In this document: in pieces, positions 1-10,700 of the stretch
How the letters are laid out: every line of letters begins with the position of its first letter
How positions within the stretch are numbered: position 1 is the first letter of the stretch
Program-made: the position numbers and the translations under genes
Notes under the pieces: generated by a model
What the model was told of the DNA's origin: nothing
The model's database searches: none
Seen by the model: the letters and a program-made list of their open reading frames with translations, nothing else
Source of the DNA: Limanda limanda
Taxonomy: Eukaryota > Chordata > Actinopteri > Pleuronectiformes > Pleuronectidae
Assembly: GCF_963576545.1 (NCBI RefSeq)
Contig: NC_083638.1
Location: forward strand, 32,165,041-32,229,040
Direction: 5' to 3'
Length of the DNA stretch: 64,000 bases

Positions 1-1307
1 ATGTGGCTGATGGTCATAGACTTTCCACCTCCATGTAGAAAAGAACTCCTCTATGGGGTTGAGGAAAGGTGAATAGGGTGGAAGAAATAGACGAATCAGT
101 CTTGGGTGGACCTCAAACCATGCTGTAACTGCTTGTGAGTGATGGAAGGCCACGTTGTCCCAGGTGATAACGAAGGTCCTCCTGTTTTCACCCTCCTGAT
201 CCTGCTCTGGAACCAGGCGCTGGTGGACATTTGTGGAGGAGTGATCCTGCATTTGAAATTGCCGCACACATAGTGATATTTGCCCCTCTGTCCAGGAACA
301 TCAACTGTGGCCCTTTTTCCAATGACATTTCTTCCACGTCGACGCCTTTTGGCCAGATTAAATCCTGCCTCATCCACGTATACGAATTCATGAGGGTCCT
401 GGTTGGCCTCCAATTCCATAACTCTCTGAAACAAAATTTATGTAAATCATGCCATTATAGTACTATATACCATACAGTACTGTAACCTATTACTGAGTAG
501 GTTACCTACTTGAAAAGTGCAAAGCTTATAGAACTGTACATTGAATTGAATATACACACTCTACCTGGACATATTGTTGTCGTAGCACCTTGACTCGCTC
601 ACTGTTTCTCTCAAAGGGAACTGTGTAGAGCTGTTTCATCCGCACTCTGTGTTTGGACAATGTCCGCGTAATGGTTGCGAGGCTGATGCTATTGATATTG
701 TGAAATATCTCTTGGTCCTCCAAAATTCTGCTTTGAATCTCATGCAGTTTAATTGCGTGATTTGCAACAACCATATCTACTATGGCAAGCTCTTGTTGAT
801 GATTAAGGAGCTTACCTCTTCATCCAGAGGGAGGAAGACGTTGCATTCTTTTGAGGGACAAAAAAAATCAACATATGCATTACTGTATGGCCTCATTGAC
901 ATGTCAAGTGAGAATAGAAACAATCCATGTAAAATGCAAACTTACCTGTTGGTTTGTTGAAAGATGCGTATAATTGACGCAACCGTTGACCGCCCCAAAT
1001 TGGGCTGTACTCTTTCACCAGCCTCCCTTAGTGAAAGACCGTGGTTTATCACATGGTCAATGATAGTGGCACGAATTCCATCACTCACCACTGCCCTTGT
1101 AGCCCTTAGAATGCCACCACCACGCATTCTTATACCTCTACCTTGCCCTCTCCTTAGGCCTGCTCTTCTCCCTGGACCTGCTCCTCTCACTTCTCCTGCT
1201 CCTCTCACTACTCCTGCTCCTCTCACTACTACACCTCTCACTGCTCCTCTCACTGGGCCTGCTCTTCTCCCTGGGCCCCTTGCTCTAACTCTTCCTCGTC
1301 CAGACAT
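1..1307 (-). pseudogene. Spliced IS630/Tc1-mariner-like transposase, broken
   Basis: Three exons are readable on the minus strand: 1307-946, 847-565 and 425 to beyond position 1. The junctions are GTAAGT/AG and GTAGAG/CAG, and joining them keeps the reading frame. Exon 1 codes an unusual RG-rich N-terminus (GRGRVRARGPGRR and RGAG-like repeats), then a helix-turn-helix (LSLREAGERV). Exon 2 holds a second helix-turn-helix (SLATITRTLSKHRV). Exon 3 holds the DDE catalytic part: VDEAGFN, then WDNVAFHH, then PPYSPFLNPIEEFF, so all three acidic residues are present. It is broken by an in-frame TGA at 822-820, just after RLPPSG, and by a one-base deletion in a G run near 285-290 that shifts frame before ANITMCAAIS. 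The 3' end lies outside the window. The family call rests on the DDE motifs and is firm; autonomy is lost. Confidence 0.85.
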
Positions 1308-2290
1308 CTTTTTCGGTTTCTGTTTCCAAAAACATCACTCCTCAAAGTCCTCCTTTTAGTAATGCCATTGATTCTAAGCCAGAGTGGAATCCGCTGTGGT
1401 TGACCCAATATACCCAACATACATCAGCTGTGTGTCAATTATTCAATTGTTTGTGATTGTTTGTGATTGGGCGCTGAGATATATTGTTTTAGAACTGATA
1501 TTACTGTATTACAGAAGCAGAGGTTTTTATACTGTATCTAAGGTTTGGAATATTGTGTTTGCAATTGTGGGATGTTGTGTGTTAACATTTGTAAATAATA
1601 CAAAAACAATCCATAATTTTGTTTGGAGGTATAGCTTGTCTGTTAAGAAAATGTAAGCATTATATAAATGTGTTCACTGACTGCATATTGTGTGAAAACA
1701 ACATGAAATGTGTGAATGGTATGGCCACAAAGGACCGATGTTGTGCTAATCGTGTTTAGAGTTTTGAAAATGTGACTACTGTTTAGAAAAACGCTTGTTA
1801 GCGACTGAAAAAAACTGTAATGTGGATCCAGCCTGAAACGTCAAAGAACACAACAAATAAAATGATTTTAGAATTTCGGTGTCACACTAATTTTCATGTG
1901 TCTTTTTTTCTAGTAAATTTTGTTTTAATTATTTATTTGATTGGTTAAAAACGGGATGAGACACCATAATTGACAGCTGACTCTGACTTGTACATTCTCT
2001 GATCATTAGTGCAGAGACTTTGGCACCAAAGGATGGCAATGTTTGTGTCTATGGTATTTTAGCTTAATTAAGTTAATATTTCTCTTACAGTTTTTTTGGA
2101 TTGCTTACACACTAAAATTAAAAGTAGTACACTATTAGCAAAACCTTACACTCAAGAAGCAAAACATCAGCCCATATTTGCACAACTATAAGCACATTGT
2201 CAACCTCACACTTGTTGCAAAACTCTACACACAGTGATTTGCAAAACACTAAACACACTTAACATACATTACACACAAAAATCTATCATG
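1308..2290 (-). other. Non-coding flank of the transposase, likely its 5' terminal part
   Basis: No gene is visible. The stretch is AT-rich. From about 2088 to 2280 it has short A-rich motifs around 'acacacta', 'gcaaaac' and 'tacacac' that look like subterminal repeats of a DNA transposon. I could not find the partner inverted repeat because the other end of the element is outside the window, so the boundary is a guess. Confidence 0.35.
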
Positions 2291-2325
2291 AAGTCACGTC
2301 CTTGCAATACCAAAGCACTGACTGT

Positions 2326-2952
2326 CAAGACACTTCCTCCTATGACAAGGTTGTTATTTGCACATAGTTCTGCGAATCTTTCTCCATTTTCGTTCATCTT
2401 GCCTAGACCATGCTGCCCCATTTTCCTCTCATAGCCTCTGTTGTTACTTCCTATTTTTATTCTTTCCTTCTTTGTTTTGAATGTAGCTGCTATTGCTCTC
2501 GAGCCATGTGCCTCCCATCCCATGAGAGCTCTATGAGCAGCCTTGGACAGCATCAAAGCGACTCCCTGGGTGTGGTGTGCGTTGTCCTCCTCATGGCCTG
2601 AGTACAGCAGCAGCTCTCCTGTGACAAGCCTCTTCTGTCCATAGCCCGTCCATCTTGATTCACTAAGTCCGAGTATGGCAAGGTTGTACTTCTTCATCTC
2701 GGTGGCAACTTGTGCGGTCTTTCCAGCTTCGAACATGGTCCTTACGTTCCATGTACCGATGGTGGTTGTAACACCGGTTGAGAGGATGGTTTTCGGCAGA
2801 GTGGCTTCCAGGTGCTTCTGGCTTTCACCACCCTGCGTCATAAATCCTTCTGACGAAGGTCCATCTTCACTCCGGGGCGGGGTATCTTGGTTTACTCTTG
2901 TTTGCATTTCTGTAACAGGTATTGTTTTATGGGGTGGGGTTGTTAGCCCCAC
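2326..2952 (-). pseudogene. LINE apurinic endonuclease fragment (craniofacial development protein 2-like)
   Basis: The minus-strand frame from 2952 reads a non-LTR retrotransposon AP-endonuclease: GTWNVRTMFEAGK (start of the endonuclease fold), LAILGLSESRWTG with the catalytic Glu, then GVALMLSKAAHRALMGW. After KKERIKI the frame jumps to SNNRGYERKMGQHGLG, which in intact relatives lies some 50 residues further on, so an internal in-frame deletion is likely. Homology stops at NNLVIGGSV and the next residues match nothing I know. Such fragments are annotated in vertebrate genomes as craniofacial development protein 2-like and come from RTE-related LINEs. The exact clade is uncertain. It is a dead 5' fragment with no reverse transcriptase. 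Confidence 0.75.
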
Positions 2953-3264
2953 GCCTAACCCCCAACCTGGAGGACCAGGTGTTGCCTTTAGTCGGACCTC
3001 TACCCTAAAACCTGCCCGGCTTGGTAAGACCTGCCAGGGGTATAATCCCCGCCGGTATAGCCTCCAGGGTCACGGAAGTACACAAGCCTCCCCACCACGT
3101 CAAGGTAACAACACAGAGGGGTGGACAACACAGAGGGGTGGGAAGAAAAAAGACCCTAGCCATGATAAAACACCACAGGAGATGCACAGTTCTTGTCAAT
3201 AAGTCTCTTTTAATTTTCCAAGGAAAGAGAGGAAAAAACCTAGCTGGTTTGGCAGCAATGGACA
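2953..3264 (-). other. Probable 5' UTR of the LINE fragment and junction with gypsy debris
   Basis: GC-richer non-coding sequence lies directly upstream of the endonuclease fragment on the minus strand and is probably that LINE's 5' leader up to about 3130. From there to 3264 I see no recognisable feature before the gypsy integrase fragment begins. Confidence 0.35.
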
Positions 3265-4440
3265 TAGTTTTCACTTCCTGACTCAATCTGGGCCAATATA
3301 CCAGGGATTGCAGTCTCTTATAAATTGTATACCTTCCTAGGTGTCCTGAAAGTGGATGGTTGTGGAAGAGGAGGAGTAGCTGTTGGCGAAGAGGTGTGGG
3401 TATGTATACTTGGTAGAGTGTTTTATGAGGAAGCTGTATCACCTTGTATACTTTTTCCTCCAGGATTGTGAATCTAGTGGTGGGGTTCACAAGCTGGTCA
3501 TTGAATCCAGGATGGTTTCATTTAGCTGCACAATATCAGCGTCAGCCTGCTGAGCTTTCCAGATAGCCTCATCTGATATTTGGAGATCTTCAGACATTTC
3601 CTTCTTGGCAGGTTGTACTGTGGCATAAGTAAGAACCTTGCCAGGCTCGGCATCCACAGGAGCTCTAGACAGGACATCAGAAACAATGTTATATTTACCC
3701 TTCCAATACACAACCTGTAATGGTTTGGTATTTTCCAGTGTTTAGTTTCAGCCTCTTTATTAAGCGTGTTTCCTGTTTAATTATTATTACCTAGTGTTTT
3801 ATGTATATTCTTGTGCTTATGTTTGTATGTGTCCTGTTTTATTTTGTAGTTTCTGTTCCTAGTGTGTTTTCTTGCTTCACTTCCTGTCTGTGATCGTCTG
3901 CACCAGTCATGTGTGCGACCTGTGTCCATTTGCCCCCTCCTTCCCTGTATGTATATATAAGTCTCTGTGCTCCCCTTTGTCCTCGTCGTTATTCGTCTAA
4001 ATGTCGTGATCTCCTGTGCTTTGTCTCCTGAGCTCCCGTCCTCTGCATCTCTTCGTTTGCCTCCAGTGTTTTCCCCTTTGTGCATTAAGTTGATTTTTCT
4101 GTTAAAGACTTTTTTTCATAAAAGACGGCACTTTTTGTTAATACTCTGCTTCTGGATCCAACTACTTCATAAAGCCTGACACAACCGTGAAGGTGATTTC
4201 CTGTAACCTCAGCGCCCATTGTGTCAAAAGGGTGCTCGGTTTTTGTGTTTTCAAAACCCACACTAGCGGTAAATGATCAATAACAACGGTGAATATTCTT
4301 CCTTCCAGGTAGTAGCGCCATTCCTCTAAAGCCCAGACCACTGCCAAACATTCCTGCTGGTGTAGTTGAGTAGTTTCTCGCTGTGGAGTTCTGTACCCAG
4401 CACCAAGCAGAGACCCTAGAGGAGATAACTGTTATTGAGG
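3265..4440 (-). pseudogene. Ty3/gypsy pol fragment (RNase H to integrase zinc region)
   Basis: On the minus strand, 4440-4182 codes the end of an RNase H domain ([20 protein letters not shown], then VIDHLPLVWVL). The same gene resumes at 3715 with YWKGKYNIVSDVLSRAP, the usual linker after RNase H. It continues in the same orientation to the integrase zinc-binding region (HNHPLSGHLGRYTIYKRLQ...YWPRLSQEV) near 3280-3420, with a stop or frame change between the two parts. The interruption at 3716-4181 is a solo LTR. No protease, RT core or catalytic integrase is left. It is a retrotransposon remnant and cannot move. Confidence 0.8.
3716..4181 (+). mobile_element. Solo LTR with perfect 5-bp target duplication
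   Basis: A 466-bp block begins TGTAATGG and ends CCTGACA, so it has TG...CA termini. It is flanked by direct CAACC repeats at 3711-3715 and 4182-4186. A TATATAAG box lies near 3953-3960. The flanking gypsy pol reading is continuous if the block and one CAACC are removed, so the insertion is clean and younger than the host fragment. A lone LTR normally arises by recombination between the two LTRs of a full element. Its internal family cannot be told from the LTR alone. Confidence 0.85.
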
Positions 4441-4594
4441 CATGGCTGGAAACCGACTGTGGGTGAGCCATTTCATCCCGCAACTTGTGGTGGTGCAGGA
4501 CAGACTGAGGGACTTCATCAATCCTCCAGCCCCATCCATTAAACCTGGGAGGCTGTTGGATCCCGCAGCCTCCAAAAGGTTTCTGCTCTGGGTG
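4441..4594. other. Unassigned junction sequence
   Basis: About 150 bases between the gypsy fragment and the first array block. Frames are open on both strands but carry no motif I recognise. Confidence 0.3.
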
Positions 4595-5030
4595 GCAAGA
4601 ATTTTTAGAAACATAGATACTATCGCAAGGAAAACTCCATTTACTATATGGTTTATATTCAATACGTACAAATAATATTTAAAAAAACAATAGTCAGCGA
4701 TAACTTCATGGAGAAGTCTATAAAACTAATCGAATAAGGGTTTACAAGTCAGGTAAAACCAGTCAAAGTTCCTTCCTGCACATAAATAGAGTGGAAGAGA
4801 AAACAGGAGAGGACTTGTGTCCTCCTGATGCTGAGAAGAAGAAAGAAGAAAGACTTGCAGCGTTGATACTTTTACTTATACAGAAAAACTATAAACACGA
4901 CAGGAGCATAGGTTAAAGTCACAATACAGAAGAAAACCAGAAGCCAAACTGCAGCAGATTGACTGATATTCATATGTCATTACATGCCAAAGCAATGCAC
5001 AGACTCAGCAGCAGTGAACCAAAGGGTAAG
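4595..5030 (+). repeat. Array unit remnant with the gene deleted
   Basis: Bases 4595-4710 match the first part of block U (mutated copies of the motifs around CCATTTACTATATGG and CTTCATGGAGAAGTCT). The sequence then jumps at about 4711 straight into block D. Everything between, including all exons, is missing. It marks the left edge of the array and suggests a further gene copy was lost by deletion. Confidence 0.7.
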
Positions 5031-5718
5031 TGTACTTTAGTCCGGGTGGAATGAAAGATGTCGAATTCAATAAAAAAAGACAGAATATGCATAATTTTTC
5101 AAAAATTGTTTTTGGAATTAAATATGAGTCATAAGAATACGTGTTGTGTGGTGGCAGGATGCATCACTCTGTCAAGAAAACACAAGAACTTTTAGAAACA
5201 TAGATACGATCTCAAGTAAACTTCCATTTACTATTTGATTTATTTTAAATACGTACAAATTATATTTTAAAAAGCAACAATACATCAGAGATAACTTCAT
5301 GGAGAAGTCTATATTTATATCTGTGAGCTGTACACTCAAGCTGCCTGTTCTATCACATCTGAGTGTGGAGGCCACTGACGTTTACTGAACTCAACATCTA
5401 CCCCTCTAATGCATGTGGTATTAAAGGGAAGCATTTTGTTATTTGTCCTCATGGTATTGATACTAAATGTACAGGGTTACAAATAAAGTTAAAACAAGAG
5501 AGACGAGGTGTCGAAAGCTTCAGCATCAATGTGCTGATCGCTGATAGCTGATCTTACCCAACACCGGTGACTTGGCATGAAAATGTCCACCTCTTTTTTC
5601 TGTTTTTTTTTTGTAGGACGAAGTTCGCTGCCGCCTTGCTCGTGTTGTTCATGGTCATCGTCATGTTTGAACCTGGGGAGTCTTTTTTTGGAATGCTTTT
5701 CAAACAGGGTCAACCATG

Positions 5719-6246
5719 GTAGGGTCACGGAAAAAAATTGATTATTACATGCCAAATATTTTAATGAAACATACCATATGAGCAGTCTCTTATTTGGACA
5801 AGTAGAATCACTTTGTTTTCAATAGTAATTAAAATAACAATCCAAAAGGCCTTTGATTAGCATGTTCCTTCAATGAAATGGACATTTAGGTTTATTTTGA
5901 TTCTCACCTGCATCGACCTGCTGTGGCAGCAATTGAAATCAAATTAGTCCCAGAAGAAACCAGGCACTGCTCATCACCTGCCCAATTTTAATCTTTTTAT
6001 AAATTGGATTTGTTTTTAAAAAAATGTAATGACTGGATCTTTCTGCTAAAATAATGAAAACATACATTCTGATTTGACCAGTCAAGATTTAATAATACTT
6101 AAAAGTACGTATAAAACATCATCTGTATGTATAATTGTTTGACTGTTAACAAATAGTCAAAATAATTGTGTTATAGAAATGCGTTAATTGTTATTTGATA
6201 TAATTTGCTTGAATTTATCACCATGTGTTTGTTTGTTTATTAGCAG
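5719..6246 (+). other. Intron 2 of peptide copy 1
   Basis: About 530 bases of AT-rich intron run from the GTAGGG donor to the CAG acceptor. They match the corresponding introns at 24, 26 and 30 kb almost block for block (for example CCTTCAATGAAATGGACATT and CATCATCTGTATGTAT). No gene or RNA feature is visible inside. Confidence 0.75.
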
Positions 6247-6275
6247 GTGGAGGTTTTTTCAATGCGTCAGGACTT

Positions 6276-7253
6276 AGATAGATAGATAGATACATTACTT
6301 TATTCATCCCAGAAGGGAAATTAAGTCGTCATAGCAGCCGGTATATTTGAATACAATAAAATACAATACAATAGAATAAAATAAAAAATATTGAGGTAGA
6401 AAGAATAAAAAACAGAAACACAAGATAAATAGGTAGATAAGGTGCAGTGGCAAGATGATGGTAATAGTACTGATGATATGATGGTAATGTTATTGTTAAG
6501 TATATAGTGTATTGACAGTATATAAAAATAGTACAGTATATATAGTATATAATATAACATAATATATATTTATATATGATAGTAATTATACCAATATAAC
6601 AGCAGTATATAGTAATAATGGCAGCAACAGTATACATAATAATAATAGTAATATAATAATAATTATAACATGTACACATGTATAAATATGTGTATATAGA
6701 CTTATATATACAAAGAATATACAGAGAGTATGAAATAATATATGATCTAAAGTAGAGGTATAAATATAAGTATTTGACTATACAATAGATAATACAATAA
6801 ACTATGAGTGTAAGAATATGAAGACAGAGTGTGCAAAAGAAAATATTATTGTATAAAATTATATATAATATCAATATGGTTTATATTAACACATATCACA
6901 TATGATGCGAAGTAAGTGTATATGGAGGGGAGTGTTGTACAGGGTTCACAGTGCAAGGAGACAGGTATATTTAGTGCAGTTCTGTGATGGTGGCTCTGAC
7001 AGAGGTAGATGAGTTGTACAGTCTTATTGCGGTTGGGAGGAACGATTTCCTGTATCGTTCCTTAGAGCAGCGGGGTTGAATGAGTCTGTGGCTGAAGCTG
7101 CTCCTTAGCTTGTCCAGTGTTTTGTGGAGGGGGTGAGAGGGATTGTCCATGATTGCCAGCAGTTTTGCCAGCATCCTGTCCTCCACCACCTCCTCCAGAG
7201 TGACAAGCTTAGAGCCAACCACAGGCTCTGCCTTCCTTATGAGTTTTTTCAAT
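6276..7253 (-). mobile_element. 3' end of a CR1/L2-group LINE inserted in intron 3
   Basis: On the minus strand 7253-6971 codes the C-terminal tail typical of this LINE group (LEEVVEDRMLAKLLAIMDNPSHPLHKTLDKLRSS in two pieces, then SFLPTAIRLYNSS). An AT-rich 3' UTR (about 6300-6960) follows and ends in CTTCTGGGATGAATAAAGTA and a GATA-type tail (6276-6291). Comparison with the empty sites in the 24-, 26- and 29-kb copies places the junctions after GGACTT and before CTTCTACC, giving only a 3-bp shared CTT. It is a 5'-truncated copy of about 978 bp. Confidence 0.85.
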
Positions 7254-7746
7254 CTTCTACCATCATTACTGTTTAAGTTTAATAGTATTATCATCAGTAC
7301 TGTTATTGACAACTTCTCTTGTCTCGCTGACTCTCTCCATCAGATCAAACCCAGGGTATCGCGGTTACGACAAGCAGCAGGAGCTCGACAAGCTTGCAAT
7401 CAATGACAACCTCAGTGCAATTGTTTTTTACTGAATAATACAACCTGAAGGATCTTTTGAAATTATATGAAATGTTTCTTGCCTTTCAATAAATCAACCA
7501 TTTACCCGCAACAGCAACCGTGACTGGATATATGCTCTTTTGCATTGATGTATTGTTTTTTTTTTTTTTTTTTTTTATACTTTATTTTTCGTTTTACATA
7601 TGAGCATAAAACAACAAACAAGTAAACAAAAGAGGGCTAGGACACGACAGTACACACATTTGGAAGCAGGTATAAAGAAGTTAAGCATAGGTGCAGTACA
7701 AAATACAGATATTTCTCGCTTTTGATTGGAATGGAGTGAGATAGAA

Positions 7747-10700
7747 TCAGGAGTCTTTATGTTTGTAGCGATCCCATTTTTTCCAGTATTCCTCTCCTTT
7801 ATCCTTTTGAAGCCGCAGCACAAAAGTCAAATTCTCCATCGCCTGGATGGAGTTTATAATGTTTGTTAAGAGTCTCATGGTAGGAGGATTCTTCTGGAGC
7901 CAGCATTTAGTAATTGCTTTTTTACTTGCAACCATGAAAATCTTCATTAGGTATGTGTCTCCTTTACTGAGACCTTCAGGGAGTTCTCCAAGATATAAAC
8001 AGCTAAAAGAAAAGTCAAATATTATGTCCAGAGTTTCCACAATTAACTCTCTCACTCCCCTCCAAAAAGGCAGAATACAAGGACAAGACCAAAAGACATG
8101 AACACAATCTGCAGAAATCCCACCACACTCCCTCCAGCAGGAGACCTGCGTACCGCTAAATTTTGATGTCTGGTTAGGGGTAATAAAAAATCTCATCAAA
8201 TTCTTCCAACAGAAGTCTCGCCAGAAATAAGAGTTTGTGGAAGTGGATTGATTTTTCCAAATTTGAAGCCACGTTTCTTCTGGAATTACTATATTAGCTT
8301 CTTTTTCCCAGCGTTGTCTAATATAATCTGTTGAGTTTTTATTCAATAAAGTAAAGCTTTTGTATAGTTTTCCAGTGATACCTTTAATACTTTTGGAATC
8401 ATAAGCATCTATAAAAATTTGAATTATTTTCGAGGGTTCAGTTAAATTAGGGGTCTTTATTGTTTCCAGAAAAAAGTGGCGGATCTGTAAGTAACGATAA
8501 AAATCTTCTCCACCCAACTCATAAGATTTACGCAAATCCTCAAAAGATTTAAGGTTTCCGTTCTTTATTATCCTACAGAAGGAGGTGATTCCTCGCTTAG
8601 TCCATTGTTTGTACCTATGGTCCTGTAAAGCCGGAGGGAAGTGTGGATGGAACGCAGGCCAGCTCAACACTCCAATCTCTCTACAGAGCTGATATTTCTT
8701 TACTACATCTGACCACATCTTCAGAGAGAAACTAGTACAATGATTATGTAGCCGGTGAACATCCTTAAACCTGCCAGGGCAACCCAGAACTGACTGGATA
8801 GGTATTTCAATTAAAGATAGCTCAATATCTTTCCACCTAGCCTCATAAGATGGGTTACACCAACATACAAGATACCTCAGCTGAGCTGACAGATAGTAAT
8901 CTTTAAGACAAGGGAGGGCCATGCCACCCCTCTCCCCCGGCTGTTGTAAAGTTGAGTATCTCACCCTTGGTCGTTTGTTGTTCCAAATAAATCTTGAAAA
9001 ATGTTTATCCCACTCTCTGAATTGTTTTGCAGGAACCTCTATTGGAAGTGCTGAAAATAAGTAAAATAGTCTTGGGAGAATATTCATTTTGATTGTCCGA
9101 ATCCTACTGCCGAGGTCGAGGGGGAGCAAGCTCCACCTGCCCAGATCATCATATATTTTCTTATTTATCTGTCTATAATTAACATCATATAGTTGTGAAA
9201 GGTCTTTTGTCAATGAGACACCAAGATATTTAAGTTGTGATTGGTGCCAATTAAATTGGTGCCTGCCCATCAATTGCTTTGAGGGCGTAAAACGGAAGGT
9301 CAAGACTTGGGTTTTTTGTACGTTCAGTGTATAACCAGAGTATTGCCCATACGTTCCCAGGATGTTCATAAGCAATGGGATACCAGATTCAGGATTTTTA
9401 ATTGTGACAAGGACGTCGTCCGCATATAGAAAAATTTTGTTCTCTACACTTCCCACATCTATACCCACCAGAGCGGTCTCCTCTCTGATAACCTGGGCAA
9501 GGGGCTCGATAAAAAAATTAAAAAGTAGTGGACTTAATGGGCAACCTTGCCTACATCCTCGTTGTAGCATTATTTGATTCGAAAGGCTCCCATTAATTTT
9601 TATCCTCGCTGTTGGGGAGGAGTACAGCATTCTTATGCATTGTATAAATGAATCACTAAAACCAAATCTTTCCATAACTTGAAATAAGAAATCCCATCCT
9701 ACCGAATCAAATGCCTTCTCGGCGTCTAGGCTGAGAAGGACTGCGCTTGATGTTCCTTTTGAAATTTGATTAATAATGTTTATGGCTCTTCTAATATTAT
9801 CGTGTGTTTGCCTATTACTTATAAAACCTGTTTGGTCCTCATCTATCAAGGAAGGCATTATTGTGTTTAATCTTTTAGCCAATATAGCTGCATACAGTTT
9901 ATAGTCTATGTTTAAGACACTTATTGGTCTATACCCTTTGCAGTCCATTTTGTCTTTTCCCTCCTTTGGTATTACTGAAATAAATGCATCGCTCCATGAT
10001 GGCGGGAGAGCCCCACCCCTGAGAGTGTAGTTGAAGGAAGCCTTCAATAAAGGAACCAAGAATTCTTTCATGCACTTATACCACTCCGGAGGAAATCCGT
10101 CACAGCCTGGTGATTTATTGGCTCTAAGATTTGAGATTCCATTATCTATTTCCTCGGTTGAGATTTCACGAATTAACTCCTCGTTTTGATTTTTACCTAT
10201 TGAGGGGAGATCTAAAGAAGAGAGAAATGTTTGAATTGTAGGTCTGTCTGATTTGTCTGGCTGTGTATATAGTAATCTGTAATATTTTTCGAATGCACTC
10301 TGAATTTCCTCTAATTTAGTAGCTACCTTATTTGTGATAGGATCCCTAATTTTGTGAATTGAGTTTTCTGCTTGCTGTTTTCTAATTCTCCATGCAAGTA
10401 TTTTAGACGCTTTAGGCCCTGCCTCATAATATCGCTGTCTTAGGAATTTCATTTTTTTTTCAATTTCCTCACTAAGAATTTTGTCTATCTCCTGCTTAAC
10501 AGGCCTCATTTGCTCACGTAAAGAGGGGTCGTTGTTAGTAGTATGAAGTAGCTCAAGATTTTTTAATTTCTTCTGCAAGTCTGACAGCTTTTTATCTCTG
10601 ATCTTTTTTAGCCTAGCACACTTAGCTATGATTTTTCCTCTAAGAAATGCTTTTGCTGCATCCCATAGAATTGCAGGACTGACTTCTCCATTATCATTAT

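Larger units (their letters stand above)
5617..7434 (+). pseudogene. Pleurocidin/piscidin-like copy 1 (FF type), dead
   Basis: Exon 2 (5617-5718) follows a pyrimidine tract and TTTGTAG. Its start codon is ACG at 5618 in place of ATG. The rest still reads as a signal peptide (KFAAALLVLFMVIVMFEPGES) and an FFGMLF mature start. An extra base after that (AAACAGGG against AAGGGG in the 28-kb copy) shifts the frame before the donor. Exon 3 (6247-6265, GTGGAGG start) is followed by GTCAGG. A LINE fragment sits in intron 3 at 6276-7253. Exon 4 (7344-7434) keeps the acidic tail frame (YDKQQELDKLAINDN ... IVFY, stop), but the usual Lys-Arg has become Lys-Leu. Family role: cationic membrane-active host-defence peptide. 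With a lost start, frameshift and intron insertion it is almost surely a pseudogene. Confidence 0.85.

Noticed and set aside
964..1359. Plus-strand Pro/Leu-rich repeat protein
   Set aside because: It is the reverse reading of the RG-rich exon of the transposase, whose splice phases and downstream motifs support the minus strand.
6321..6874. Long Tyr/Ile-rich minus-strand frame that looks like a membrane protein
   Set aside because: It is low-complexity AT-rich sequence of the LINE 3' UTR; the composition creates open frames by chance.
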